Below are positions 1-11,650 of a stretch of 52,166 nt of DNA, piece after piece. Position 1 is the stretch's first letter. Every line of letters starts with the position of its first letter. The DNA comes from Acanthamoeba lenticulata (taxonomy: Eukaryota > Discosea > Longamoebia > Acanthamoebidae): positions 1-52,166 of the forward strand of contig NAVB01000301.1 of the NCBI GenBank assembly GCA_002179805.1, given 5' to 3'. The notes under the pieces were generated by a model, which saw nothing but the letters and a program-made list of their open reading frames with translations, was not told the origin of the DNA and ran no database searches. Made by a program: the position numbers and the translations under genes.

Positions 1-1448
1 ATACAATAAAACAACACGCATTACCTTGTTAAACTCGCCAAACTGTGAGTAGCGCCGCTGGATAGTCCAGACGCAGTCCAACCACTTCACCCGGACTTTG
101 TAGACCTGCACAACGTTCATGAACGTGAGGATCGCGAATCAAGCACTTTGTTGCTCACTTCAAAAGGGCGTACGGTGTAGGTCTGGCTGTTGTGCTTCTC
201 GATGAGGGTTTCGTCGAGCAGCTCGAGGCTGAGCACGGGAGCGTCCTTCTTTTGGTGGACGTAGACGGACTCGCGCTCGCCCAACTGCAATTGGCCGGCG
301 TTGAGTTTTTCTAGAGTAAACATGTGTCGCACGGCAACCAAGCCACGGCCAATCAGCGACTTGACCGCAAGGAGGAAGAGGAGGAGCTGCGTACGCAGGT
401 ACTCCCGCTGCTTTTGCTTGGTGTATTGCTCTTCCTCTTTCTCGAATTCCTTTTCGCGCTGCTTGAGGCGTTCCTCTTGCAGGACCTTCTCCTTCTCTCG
501 CTCCACCTCGCGCAACAGCCGCTTCATCTCGCGCTCCTCCTTCGTCATCTCGCTCTCCTCGCTTGGCCCTGTATGCCCACCACAAAAAATCCATTAAATA
601 TAATTTTAAATAAATGATTATTGTTATTTTAAATAATCGAAAAAGAAGATGCGTACGAGTGGAGGGCTGGGGCGCAGAGATGTAGCGCTGGTCGGGCGAC
701 GAGGACCCAAAGAAGGAACCATAGGTCGAGGTCGGCGCCGAGGCTGGTGTCGCGTAGGCACCCCCGCGCAGGCCTCCTCCTTGCCGGGTCGGGACCGCCG
801 GTGCCGCCGCTGCTGCGGAAGCCGACCAGCCCGGGGACGCCGCTGCTCCGAAGCGGGGAGCCGCCTTTGCGGGCGCCGAGTTGGACAAGGAAGACGAAGG
901 AGGCGAAGCGCCAGGCGATGGTGAAGCAAAGCGGTTGTAGGGTCGGCCGGCCGGGGGTTGTTCGTTCGTCGGGGTTGGTGCTGCGGAGGCAGCAGCAGGG
1001 CGCGGGGGCCACGCAGGCGCGGAAGAGACTGTTGGTGGGGGGCTGCGAGCAGCCACTGCAGGCGGGACGGCGGGACGTGGCCGCAAGAAGGCCGGTGGAG
1101 CTTGCACGGGCCCCGTCCCCGCTCGCGCTCGCGGCTCAGGCTGCACGAACGGCCATCATCGCCATTGTCAGTATTACCACAAACAAGCCCTTTTGAAGCA
1201 CGTGCCTGTGGTTGTGGTCTGGGAGGAGTTTGAGCGGACGGAGCTGGGCCGCCCGGGGGTGAGCGGCCCGGTTGGGGGCGAGAAGCCCAAGGTGGAGCCT
1301 TGGCACCGGCCCCAGCAGCGGGTGAGCTTGCGGAGAGGGGGTTGGCCGCTGTAGGCAGCAGTTGGGCACCACATTGGTTGCAAAATTTGTGGTGTGGCTT
1401 CTGCTGGCTGTGCTTGCAGCCGCCCACCACGGCACCTGTAGGGACCAT
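1..1448 (-). CDS. Zinc-ribbon / coiled-coil / PX-domain protein, cut by left edge
   Basis: Probable phosphoinositide-binding adaptor; the gene runs off the left edge. Reading leftwards from an ATG at 1448, the first exon carries a zinc-ribbon-like cluster (C-K-H, then H-K-F-C-N-Q-C-G). A Pro/Ala/Ser-rich exon follows (1140-657), then a Glu/Lys/Arg coiled coil (568-395, continuing 310-159). The exon at 105-25 reads VYKVRVKWLDCVWTIQ then RRYSQFGEF, a typical PX-domain core with the RRYSxF motif. Introns at 656-569, 394-311, 158-106 and from 24 onward keep frame; removing 394-311 takes out a hydrophobic stretch that would break the coiled coil. The junction between the first two exons (about 1200-1141) is unresolved. 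The finger plus coiled coil plus PX order resembles endosomal sorting proteins, but I cannot name a family. The start is uncertain. Confidence 0.6.
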
Positions 1449-1712
1449 GGTGTTGGGCCGTGTGCAGCGCAAAGACAATGAACTGGTCGTGTGTGCGTGG
1501 AACTGCCAGTTCCGTTGGACCAACCAGACTATGCTGTCTGCCCAGAACCGCGTAAACTGGCGAAGAAAATCAGTTCATACCGCACATTCCGATCATGCGT
1601 GGATGTCGACAGTGTGGATGACGTGGGTTGCGCCCCTTTGAGCGCGAACAGACCAGAGACAAGAAGAAGGTGGTTCCTTGTCAGGACAAGATCTTGAAGG
1701 CGGGGGCCAAAG

Positions 1713-4040
1713 ATGGATCTCCGAGTAGGCACGCTGCTGTGTTTTCTTTTACTCGGCAGCGGGTGGCTGGGCGGAGCAGAGGCTCTGACTCTAAAGAAGA
1801 TGCCTGTGGTGGAGCCTCTCTACTCGGCAGCCTACTTGGGTGCTTCAATCTAAATACTTTGTGCCGTTTATTGCAAACATGCTTGGATCTGACGATAAAA
1901 CAGACAGCCCTGTGTTCAACTTGGAGGACGGCAGTATGTGGGTCAGCGACGTGCAGAACGACCGCATTCTGCGACTGCTTGACATCTCGCCCAAGTCCGA
2001 CGCTGTCAAGAGAGCCGCTGGCAAAGTCGTCATCCACAACAAGGACAAGAAGGACTCGGACATTGCCGACCTTATCATGACCCACCCTGCTCCAATCAGG
2101 TAGACTTCTTGGACCCAGTCTTTCCACACTTTGATCTCACGCATCTTCCAAACACCAGAGCACCTTCCGGCCGGTCTCGAGGCATCGCCTTTGACCAGCG
2201 AGGCCGCTTGGTTATGTGCGAGTCTGGAGGGCGGAGAGTGACCCGTCTGGAGCTTGATGGCCAGGTGCGTGTGATCTCCTGAATGTGCCTCATGCTGTTG
2301 GGCACAACTGAGCCTGCAGAGAACCGCAGATAACGGTTCTTGCGGAGAAGATCGACAACAAGCGCTTCAACAGTCCCGACGACCTCATCATCGACAGCAA
2401 AGGGCGCATCTTCTTCACTGATCCTCGGTTTGGGTCTCGGTGCGTTGCTCCGCAGCACGACAAGTGTGGTCATTGCTAGCTCATCATATCACATGGACAG
2501 GGAAGACATGGACATGCCGATCGAAGCTGTCTACCGAATAGACGTTGACGAGTATCAAGGTGTGCACCACGTCTCCTCTTTCAACGTGATGACCTTTCTC
2601 AAACCTCATTGTTTAGGTAAGCATAGAGTGACCCGCATCGTCGACAACAAGTACATCAAGCGCCCCGCGGGCATCGGGCTGTCCCCGGATGAGACCAAGC
2701 TCTATCTGGTGGAAGCCAATCCAGCAACGCCTCGCCTCGTGGTGTTCGAGCTGAAGCGCGACGGAACCATCCTCGACGCTCCGCCCTACATCGTCCACGA
2801 TTTCGGCAAAGGCAAAGGTGGAGACGGCTTGTGCATAGATTCACATGGTGTGTGTCTCACCTTGCCCTCCTCTGCACCGGGTGTCCCTCTAACTGTCCGC
2901 GCGCAGGTAACCTCTTCGTAGCCGGTGGCTCGAGCTCTCAGCCAGAGAACCCTGCAGGCGTTTACGCCTTTGCCCCAGAAGGCACGCACCTGGGCTTTAT
3001 CCCTGTGCCGGAGGTACTTACCATGCCAGATGGCTTGTTGCCTTTCTTCCACTCACGCGGCGCAACTAGGAGTCGGCCGTAAGCTGCCGCTTTGGTGGGT
3101 GGGACATGCGCACCCTCTACATCACCGCCGGAGGAGGTACATCCTCAACCGCAAACGCATAAGCGAACAGGTGCCTGACGTTGTGGTCAGTCATCTACCA
3201 GGCAAAGATGGCCATTCCGGGCTTCAACACCAACTTCTATCCGCGCGAGGACGAGGAACGAGAAGTCCACCTTTGGGAGGACGCAACACCAGTCCCCACG
3301 CCTTCCGCCATCCCTACGGCCACTCCCTGCCCCGTCGACGAGCGGTGAGGACTCAACTTTCCCCGTCCAGTCTGGAGTTGATTGCTGACGTCAGCCTTCT
3401 CTGCTTCAGGGTGGCGGAGAACGACATGTTGCGAGAGAGGATACAAGTCCTGGAGCAGGAGCTAGCTGCCCGAGAGGACCAGCTTCAAATGCAAGAGCTT
3501 CAGCTCAAGCAGTTGGGTGCCACCGCTTCACATCACGGCTCTCTTCCACCTCCGGTGCGTCCGCCTCCACCGCCACGCCGTCGACGGCGGCTCGTGCGAC
3601 GAAGGCCATTTGACGACTTCGACGACTTCTACGAGTATGAATACGAATACGACTACGACTATGACTACGACGAATACGAGTACGATGAAGGTGGCTACTA
3701 TGATGCTGACCCACGACCACGTCGTCGGCCACCACCAACTTACTATCCCTCGTCGTCGGACGGCGGCTACGAGTGGGACACGGCTTACGACCAGAAGCAA
3801 ACGCGACACAACAACAACGCGGCGAGCGCGTACAACAGCAACCACAGGGGCGGCGCGCCGACGCCAAGCAGCGGCTTGTCCAGCGCCATGACCACCACCA
3901 CTGGTGCCGCGCCAGGAACGACCAGCAGCGGAAGCGGAAGGCGAACGCCCTCGGCGGCGCGGCGGACGCCCATCCGCCAGACCAGGAGCGACGAGGCTGC
4001 GAAGCAAGCCGCCCTCCAGCGCGGCTACGACGAGCTCTGA
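1713..4040 (+). CDS. Secreted SMP-30/gluconolactonase-like protein with coiled-coil and Asp/Tyr-rich tail
   Basis: Ten exons (1713-1839, 1904-2025, 2100-2264, 2330-2439, 2480-2559, 2617-2847, 2907-3013, 3070-3136, 3191-3344, 3410-4040) sum to 598 codons, 597 residues. The N-terminus is a signal peptide (MDLRVGTLLCFLLLGSGWLGG). Residues from about 45 to 350 follow the gluconolactonase/SMP-30 propeller: GIAFDQRGRLVMCESGGRRV, NSPDDLIIDSKGRIFFTDPR, AGIGLSPDETKLYLVE and RTLYITAGG. Family members hydrolyse sugar lactones using a bound divalent metal. The last exon adds a coiled coil (from VAENDMLRERIQVLEQ), a Pro/Arg stretch, a DYDYDYDEYEYDE-type acidic tyrosine tract and a Ser/Thr/Arg-rich end. 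The frame is continuous across this junction, so it reads as one protein. A separate downstream gene starting at the internal Met is the alternative. The second intron (2026-2099) is the least certain. Confidence 0.82.
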
Positions 4041-4137
4041 TTCCACTGTCGGCCCAAATACAAACAAAAAAACAAAAACAAAAAAAACTAAACTAAAAAA
4101 CTAAAAAACTATAAAATTAATGTGTTGGATAGCGCGC

Positions 4138-6286
4138 CTACTTGGCGCCGTACTTGCGGAGAAGATGAACCATCTGGTCGGCCCCTTCGTCGAGCTGGCG
4201 GGCGATATCGCTGGGCGTCCGGCCCTGCTCGTCCTTCACGTTGACGTCGGCCCCCATCTGGCACAGGGCCTCCACCACCTCAGGCAGCTCAGCGTCCACC
4301 GCGAGGTGCAGCGGCGTCGCGCCATTGCTCTCGGCCTGGTTGGGGTCGGCGCCGCTCTCCAGAAGGAGCAGCGCGATCTGCGCGTTCTCGTGGTCGATGG
4401 CCGCGTGAAGCGGCGTGAGCCCGTCCTGTGGTGGAAGGGACGTCAGCGTTTCGCTCTTTGGCTTGGTGATGGCCGAGACGGAGGCACAAACCTCGGGTGT
4501 GGAGGCATGGACGTCGGCGCCCCTGTCGAGGAGAAGCTCGGTCATGGCCGGGTCGTCCTTTTCGTTCTGCGCGGCCAAGTGGAGCGGCGTGAGCCTGCAC
4601 ACAACACACCCCGGTTAAGAAATAGATTTGAAAAGATAAACAAAATACGTAAATAAAGATAAAAAATCGCACCTGTTGGTCTCCTTGACGTTGACGTCAG
4701 CGCCCTTCTTAAGCAGAAGCTCAGCACAAGAGAGGTGGTTGCCAGAGACGGCCAAGTGCAGCGCCGCCAGGCCCTCGTCGTTGCGGTTGTCCAGCCCGGC
4801 GCCGCGCTGGATCAGATACGACAGGCAGCCTGCCCCACAACAACCACGCGCATGTCAGCCATTCCCACACGCGTGTGCAGAGGGAGTCAAGCCCACATGC
4901 GAGACGGGCGCACCAAAATGGCCCTCCTGGGCGGCGATCATGAGAGGGTTCCAGCCCTCGTGAGTCTTCTCCTCGAGGATGGCGCCGGCGTCGACGAGCA
5001 GGGCCAGGCCGTCCAGGTTGCCAGAGTAGGCGGCAAAGTGGAGCGGCGAGATGCCGGCCACCAGCGTGTCGTTGATGTTGGCGCCGGCCTTGATGAGCGC
5101 CGCGATGCAGCCATGGTCTTCGCTGCTCTGCGCGGCGCGGTGGAGGGGCGTGAGGCCTTCGCTGTCGCGTGAGCCCAGCGAGGCGCCCTTCTCCAGGAGT
5201 AGCGCCGCCATCTTGCCCTCTTCGCTGCTCACCGCCACGTGCAGCGGCGATTCGCCTGTGGTCGTCCATTTAATTCGTGAATTTCAATTAATAATTCGAA
5301 TAAAAAGACGAACCTTCAAAGTTCTTGCAGTTGACGTCGGCGCCCTTTTCGAGCAGATACAGCGCCGCTTCGAGAGAGCCAAGCCTGACGAGCGCCACAT
5401 CAGCCGCGGGAACATCAACACAGCCAAAAAATAAAGAAAGAATAAAAATAAAAAGGTGCACGCACCTGGCGGCGGTGTGGAGCGGGTGGTCGCCGTCCTT
5501 GTCCTCGGAGGTGAGGCGAGCGCCGTGTTCGACCAGGAGCTGGGCGCACTCGACGCTGTTGACCAAGCAGGCCTGGTGGAGCGGCGTGAGGCCAGTCTCG
5601 TCGTGGGCCTCGATGTTGACGTCGTAGGTGAGCAGGAGCGCGACGCCGCGCGCAAAGTTGTGGGCGCAGCAGTAGTGGAGCGCGGTGCAAAAGTGGGCGT
5701 TGGTGTAGTTGGGGTCGTCGCCGCGCCGCAAGAGGGTTTCCATGAGCTTCTTGCCGCGGTACATGGCGGCCACCATGAGGAGGCTGTCCCGCCGTTGCGC
5801 CAGGTCGGCGTTGTCGGCCAAGATCCGCTCGAGCAACTTGATGTTCTGGTCGCGCACGGCCATCTCGATGGTCTCCGCCGTGTAGACCTTGTTGCCCTTG
5901 TTGTGGTCGTTGTCGTTCTGCTTCCACCAGGGCACCTTCCGCTTTGACGTCTTGTGCTTCCGTCGCTTGTTCTGCCGTTCCTCCTCAGACTGTTCTTGGT
6001 ACGTCACGAACGCCCGCCGCTGCGGCCAGGACCGGGTCGCCCATGACGGTGGTGCCGTCGAGGAAGAACCTGATGCACGAGGCCGCATCGCAGGGAGGAT
6101 GCTGCCTTGTGGCTGGATGCGAGAGGTCATGAGATTCGACGATGCAGGCCCGGATCGGAGCAGATTGCTGCGTCCATGGAACGGCAGAGAAGAAGAGGAA
6201 GCGAAAGCACGGGCAAGAGGTGAAGGACGAGCTTGTCCAAGAGGAAATCGCACGAGTGTGCCCCAAGAGGTGGATGAAGCCCTCAT
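4138..6286 (-). CDS. Ankyrin-repeat protein with mitochondrial-type presequence
   Basis: Six exons (6286-5466, 5384-5314, 5255-4914, 4829-4673, 4594-4492, 4425-4138) give 593 residues with no frame break. I chose the ATG at 6286; in-frame codons upstream lack an ATG. The first 45 residues are rich in Arg, Ser and Ala with no acidic residue (MRASSTSWGTLVRFPLGQAR and on), like a mitochondrial targeting sequence. A basic linker follows (NKRRKHKTSKRK), then about ten ankyrin repeats to the end (TPLHxAA and GADVN motifs). The small intron 4491-4426 sits inside a repeat; removing it restores normal ankyrin spacing. The role is probably protein binding; no catalytic domain is seen. It stands head to head with the F-box/JmjC gene, with 158 bp between start codons. 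Confidence 0.85.
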
Positions 6287-6444
6287 CTTGCCAGACAAAA
6301 ATCAAGAGGGAAAAGAATAAACCCAAAGGAAAATAGAATTGTCAAATACCTGCTAAAAAGCGAAGAACCTTCATTCTCCGAGCCAATTGCCACCTCGTCG
6401 CTTGGTTGAACATAACTTGATCAATCCATCGGAAGTGACGAAGG

Positions 6445-8957
6445 ATGGAATCGCCCAAGGCCTACTTTCAGACCCAAGTTGCTCGTGAAAAAGAGGTGCC
6501 TGTGGCAGATGAGGATGAGGATTCGACTTCGCCCAGCCCCGCGTCGCCTCATGTTAAATCGGACGAGACGAGCGATGTTGACAACACGAAGCAACAGTTG
6601 AGCTCCTCGGTGGACACCACCGTGGCAGAGACTCCTGCCGAGCCGTCTGCTGAGGCGGACTCAGCGACTGTCACGCCGGAGCTGCCCTACAACTACACTC
6701 GTATCAACGGCTTAGGCACATTGAACGTGTTTGCCGATTGGATGATCATGAAGATCCTCAGGCTGCTCGATCCTGACGACCTCATCTGCCTCTCCCTCGT
6801 CTCTCGTGCCTTTTACATCTATTCCGATGAGAATGATCTCTGGAAGGACCTGTGCATTCGCAAGCACGGCGGCAACTTCAGGTCCTTTTCCCCTTTTGCT
6901 ATCATTTTTCTTTAACTTTTTCTAAAAATATATTTATTTATCATTGATTTATGCACTTGCAGGTACAAGGGGACGTGGAAGCGCACGACGCTCCTGCCAC
7001 GGGACAAGGACATCCCGGTGCCTTATCAGAAGATCCCCGTCCCAGGCTTCCACTCGGACTACCTCTACTCCAAGTGGTTCGTCATCGCTGCCCTCTTTCC
7101 ATCGCCCTTCACTACTTCGTTTCGTCCTCGTCTCAACGACTCCACATTGTTCATGAACAGGTACCGCGGCAACGTGTCGATGAGCTACTTCTCGGAGCTG
7201 CCGAAGGACCTGCCGCCCCACCTGCAGGTTCCTCGCCGCTCGGGCCTCACCGTGCGCGAGTTCATCGAGGAGTACGTCAAGCCCAACAAGCCCGTCATCC
7301 TCACCGACGTCGTCACCAAGTGGCCTGCTGTGCGCACCCGCCCGCCCGTCCCTTGTTAGGCGCTTGGCCGTCACTCTGACTGTGTGGCTTTGGCGCACGT
7401 AGTGGAAGGAAAAGTCGTGGACGCGAGAGGCGCTGATCAAGCGGTTCCCCGACACGCCCTTCCGCGTCGACCAGACGGTGGCCCCTCCACCTGCCCGAGC
7501 ATCGGCGCGAGGGAAAAAGACTAACACTTTGCTTTATTTTTCTATTTATTTTTTGCAGGATGACGCCGGGCAGAAGCTGAACATGACCCTTGCCGACTAC
7601 TTCCAGTATTGCGACCAGACGCAGGACGAGGATCCCATTTACGTCTTTTGCCCGTACGTTCTTTAAACACAGTTCATTATTTTTTTTCCAGCCACTTCGC
7701 GCTGATCGACAACGACACGACCACACAGGCTGTTCGGCGATCGAGCGTACAAGATGCTGGAGGACTACGAAGTGCCGCCGTACTTCCCGGAAGACTTGTT
7801 CTCGCTCATGGAGTCCGAGCGGCCCTTCTACCGCTGGATCGTGATTGGCGGTCCCCGCTCAGGTTTGTTTTTCTATTTTTTCATTTTGTTTACAATATTT
7901 TTCTTTCCTTTTCTTATATTTATTTATTTATTATTTTATTTTATTTTATTTTTTAGGTTCCCCGTTCCACTTGGACCCGTTCAAGACGTCGGCGTGGAAC
8001 GCGCTGCTGGCCGGCCGCAAGCGGTGGGTGCTCTACCCGCCGGAGCAGCTGCCCCCGTCGGGCGTGGACATCGATGAAGACGAAGACACGGGCGAGCTCG
8101 ACTACACGGGCGAGGATCCCATCGTGTGGTTCCTCGAGCACTACCCGCTCATCAAGAACCGCGAACCGAGCCAGCATCCCGTCGAGTGCATCCTCGAGGC
8201 GGGCGAGGTCATCTTCGTCCCCACCAACTGGTATGCGTCTATTAATGTTTTTTCGAAAAGAAAATAATAATAATTTATTTTATTAACACTCAACGACACC
8301 AGGTGGCACATGGTGTTCAACCTGACGGAGACGATCGCCGTGACGCAGAACTTCTGCGACTCCCACAATTTTCCCGAAGTGTACAAGGACCTCTCCAAGG
8401 ACAAGGAGTTTGACAAAGGCCTGTACATGTTCACGGAGAAGATGCTGATGATGCGGCCGGACCTGATGGCCAACGTCACTCTCCCCAAGTCCTACTGGAA
8501 GCGCAAGGAGAAGTATCGCCTCAAGGCACGTGCCGCTTTGCGCAGCCGGCGCTCTTGCTCGCACTCAAGAGAAGACGACGGCTAACCTCGTCCTGTCCTG
8601 TGCTTTCGTGTGGTGCAGGAAGCGGCCAAGCGAGAAGAGCTGCGCCGCCGAGAGGAGGAGACGACGCCCGCGACCACGGCCGCGGCCTCTGCGCCCAACA
8701 GTGAATGGGTCGAGACCTCCTTCTGGCGGGTGCCGCCCTCACTCGATGCGCTCGACGAGGAGGAGCGCGATGCCATCCTCAAGAGCCACGTTCACGTCCC
8801 GCCGCTCAGCCTCGCCTCGGACTCGTCATCGTCCGAGTCAGAGTCGTCGGACGACAGCGACTCCGACGAGAGCGACGACGACGAGACCAGCAGCCAAGCG
8901 ACGGCAACAGACAGCGAAACGGCCGACAGCAGTTGCAGCAGCACCGAGGAGTGCTAA
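6445..8957 (+). CDS. F-box / JmjC-domain oxygenase, JMJD6-like
   Basis: Nine exons (6445-6881, 6963-7076, 7161-7329, 7403-7477, 7559-7653, 7729-7862, 7957-8230, 8303-8525, 8619-8957) sum to 620 codons, 619 residues. An acidic Ser/Glu N-terminus is followed by an F-box near residues 88-130 ([20 protein letters not shown]). The JmjC region is close to animal JMJD6 ([43 protein letters not shown]). Fe(II) ligands are visible as His346, Asp348 and His435; the Lys in GRKRW may contact 2-oxoglutarate. The C-terminus is a Ser/Asp-rich tract, as in JMJD6. Known members hydroxylate lysine or demethylate arginine in nuclear proteins; an F-box would suggest SCF ubiquitin-ligase coupling, as in plant F-box/JmjC proteins. 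The last intron has a GC donor (GCACGT at 8526). Confidence 0.92.
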
Positions 8958-9112
8958 TTAAGCCATATTAGGTAGGATGTCCTTCTGTTTATGGAAGGAG
9001 GCATTCCTAAAATCGATCATGCCAAACAACGTTCCAGTCTGTTGCGTTTTCTTGTACGGCGCCATGTGGGTCGCTCTATTTTTTTCATCCCGCCAACTCT
9101 CTTGAGAGAGAC

Positions 9113-11597
9113 ATGACCCGCGCCCTCTTGTTGGGAGCGCTGCTCCTGCTTGCCGTGGCGTGCACCGTAGTGAGTGCCGTACGCCCCGACTTCTTCCCCT
9201 TCGGCGGATTCCCTCGGCTTCGCGCCCACAGCTCCCTTTTCAAGACGGCGGACGGCGCTTATCGCGACGAGTTCGCCTTTTCTCATGGCCCAGACAACCT
9301 TTTGCTCAAGTGTACGGCTGTCTTTGTGATTTTTTATTTATTTAATAAATATAAATGTTATCTATTGTTGTTTTATTTGTTAATCAGTATCTATATCATT
9401 CGACCAGACCACGGCCGACACACCACGCACGCGAGCATTGTGCACCTCGACGAAATACAGGAACTCGAGGGAGTGGTGTGCAAGCCCGATGACTCGATGA
9501 CACTCCTTCTCGAGTTCCGCTCCGTCGCGGAGGCCAGTGCCATGGCTGAGAAGCTTCAGTCCGGGCCGGCCTTGCTCACGGGCGGCGTCGAGTGGGCCTG
9601 CGTCGATCCCTCCGGCCGTCATAGCGCTATCCTGCGCCGCGTGCTGAAGGCTGTTGCTCAGAACGCCAACGTGGTGGTCTACACAGATCTTGCCACCCAC
9701 GAGGTACTCACGATACTCTTGCTCTGCGTTGCATGTGAACTTACATGATGGTTGCTTGTTGGGACATAAAAAAGGACTTCTTCAGTGAGCTGGACTTGTC
9801 GTTCAGCACCACCAAGTTGCCTCCTCCACAGCAGGTCGAGCCAACAGCAGAGTTCAGGGTGTTCGCCGAACGCCAGGCCAACAACGAATCGAGCGGCGCC
9901 TTTGTTAGCAAAATTTGGGAGGACGTTCGCAACGTACAGCGTCCGCACATCAGCTTTGGGCTTGCTTGTATCTTCGTTATTGATCAGCGTTACTGTTTTG
10001 TGGGGCGCAGCTCGGTAGACGCATTGCACAGGCAGCCGAGACGGTTGTGAACACGACCAAGGCCATCATCTCGGGGAATGCAGATGTGGAAATGCAATTC
10101 CTACACCAGTATGACAAGTGGAATCAGAACAGCAGTGTCAAGTTGGATAAGGCGACACACTGCAAGAACTGCCAGGGCGTGTTCAACTTCAACGTTGACT
10201 TCTCTCTCCAGCTGAACAATCACAAGCTGCGCAACGTCTCCCTCACAACGAATGGGGATATTGGTAAGCTATCAAGATGTGAACGACGATGTGCTCGCAA
10301 CTTACTGATCTTTGGCCACAGAGCTCACAATGGAGACCGAAATGACGACTGGGGTCTCGCTTACTCATGCTGGCAGCCTGCCACTCTTCACAGTCACTTG
10401 GCCACCCATTATCTTCACTATTGGTGGTGTGCCGGTCATCATTCAGATAACATCGCCCATCACAGCAACATGGAGCCTCAAGGTCACGCTGGGCGCCACT
10501 GTTAATGTTATTGTAACAACGAGGGGCAGTGCTGAATATGGCCTTCATTATCAAGATGGGGCTATTATGCCAATCAATTCGCACAACTATTCCAGCAGTG
10601 GTCAACTGTTGTCAGTTTGTACGTGTGCTGATAGTTGCAGATGGGACGGTACTAACCTCATGCTTGCAGTGGGGCAAGCTGATCTTGTTGTTGGATTTCA
10701 ACTAGCCTTTGTTGTACAAGTTGAAGGATTATTGTATACCACTTATGGTATCAATCCATTCCTGGAAGCTATCATCACTGGACAAACCAATGATGAATGT
10801 ACATCAACTGGAGGTAACTTATTGTATCTTGTTTTTCTTCTATATTTTCAGCTTATAATTCATCATACATCATATGGTGCAGGTGTTTCAACAAATTTGA
10901 ACTGGGGATTAGGTGTTGCTGTTGGTTTTTATGTTGACATTCTTGGCTATACTATGGCAAAATGGGGACCTAATACTGTTGGCAGTATCAAAAAGCCACT
11001 TGAATCAAAATGCCTTCACTTTTCTCCAAGTATTCCATCCACTTGTTTTTTTCATCTGTGTTTTTGAACTAACCTTATCCAACAGATGATCGCTCTCTTC
11101 AACCCGCTGTACATGATACCAGCAACTTGTTGATGGTGGGCGCTTCATGGCATGGATGGCAGATCCCGAGAGCCAATTGTTCTGATTGGTTCACCTATGT
11201 TTATGCCAATGTCTCATTCCAATTTATTGAAAAGGCTGCTGATGATTCCATGTTGTTCGTTGTTGCGTTCAATGACATTATGCCTGATGGTACGTGGTGC
11301 GTACAGCAAGGCTTATACCAGGTTCAGAGGTCGCTCAACAAGGTACATCTTTGTTTTTGAGGTCTTGACGAGAAACTCGACTCACTCCCCCGCGTGCAGG
11401 ACCGCATTGCCATGGTTCCACTCCCAGACGCCAGTGCGCCATATCAAGTGGGTTACAAGGAGTGCCAACTCAGCAAGCATGAGAAGCACATGGTACTGGT
11501 TCCAATTTATGGCACCGTCATCAACAATTGGGACGCAATCAACGTTCACAGCAAGGATGGCTGTGTCCAGCTGATCATGGAACGTACAGCCCAGTAA
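9113..11597 (+). CDS. Secreted beta-rich protein of unknown family
   Basis: Nine exons (9113-9311, 9408-9703, 9775-9933, 10011-10263, 10322-10618, 10670-10813, 10883-10984, 11086-11342, 11400-11597) give 634 residues. A strong signal peptide starts the protein (MTRALLLGALLLLAVACTVV, then SA). The middle contains a C-x2-C (HCKNCQG) followed by long alternating hydrophobic segments rich in Val, Thr and Ile, consistent with beta sheets. There is no transmembrane anchor after the signal peptide. The style recalls secreted or cell-wall-associated proteins of fungi and amoebae, but I do not recognise a named domain. Base composition from about 10320 to 11600 is more AT-rich than in the neighbours, which fits a less constrained or younger gene. 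It ends 53 bp from the convergent acetyltransferase gene. Confidence 0.75.
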
Positions 11598-11650
11598 GTG
11601 GGGATAAACAACAGTTACTGCATGCTGCGCCTTTCCACTTCATTACACTT

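Noticed and set aside
160..1146. A 328-codon minus-strand frame read as one uninterrupted protein
   Set aside because: It runs through an AT-rich intron (656-569) and then leaves the frame of the coiled coil; the spliced model is better supported.
3528..4067. Minus-strand frame with a hydrophobic valine-rich stretch resembling a membrane protein
   Set aside because: It is the antisense of the DY-repeat codons (TAC/GAC read backwards as GTA/GTC, giving Val); no supporting context.
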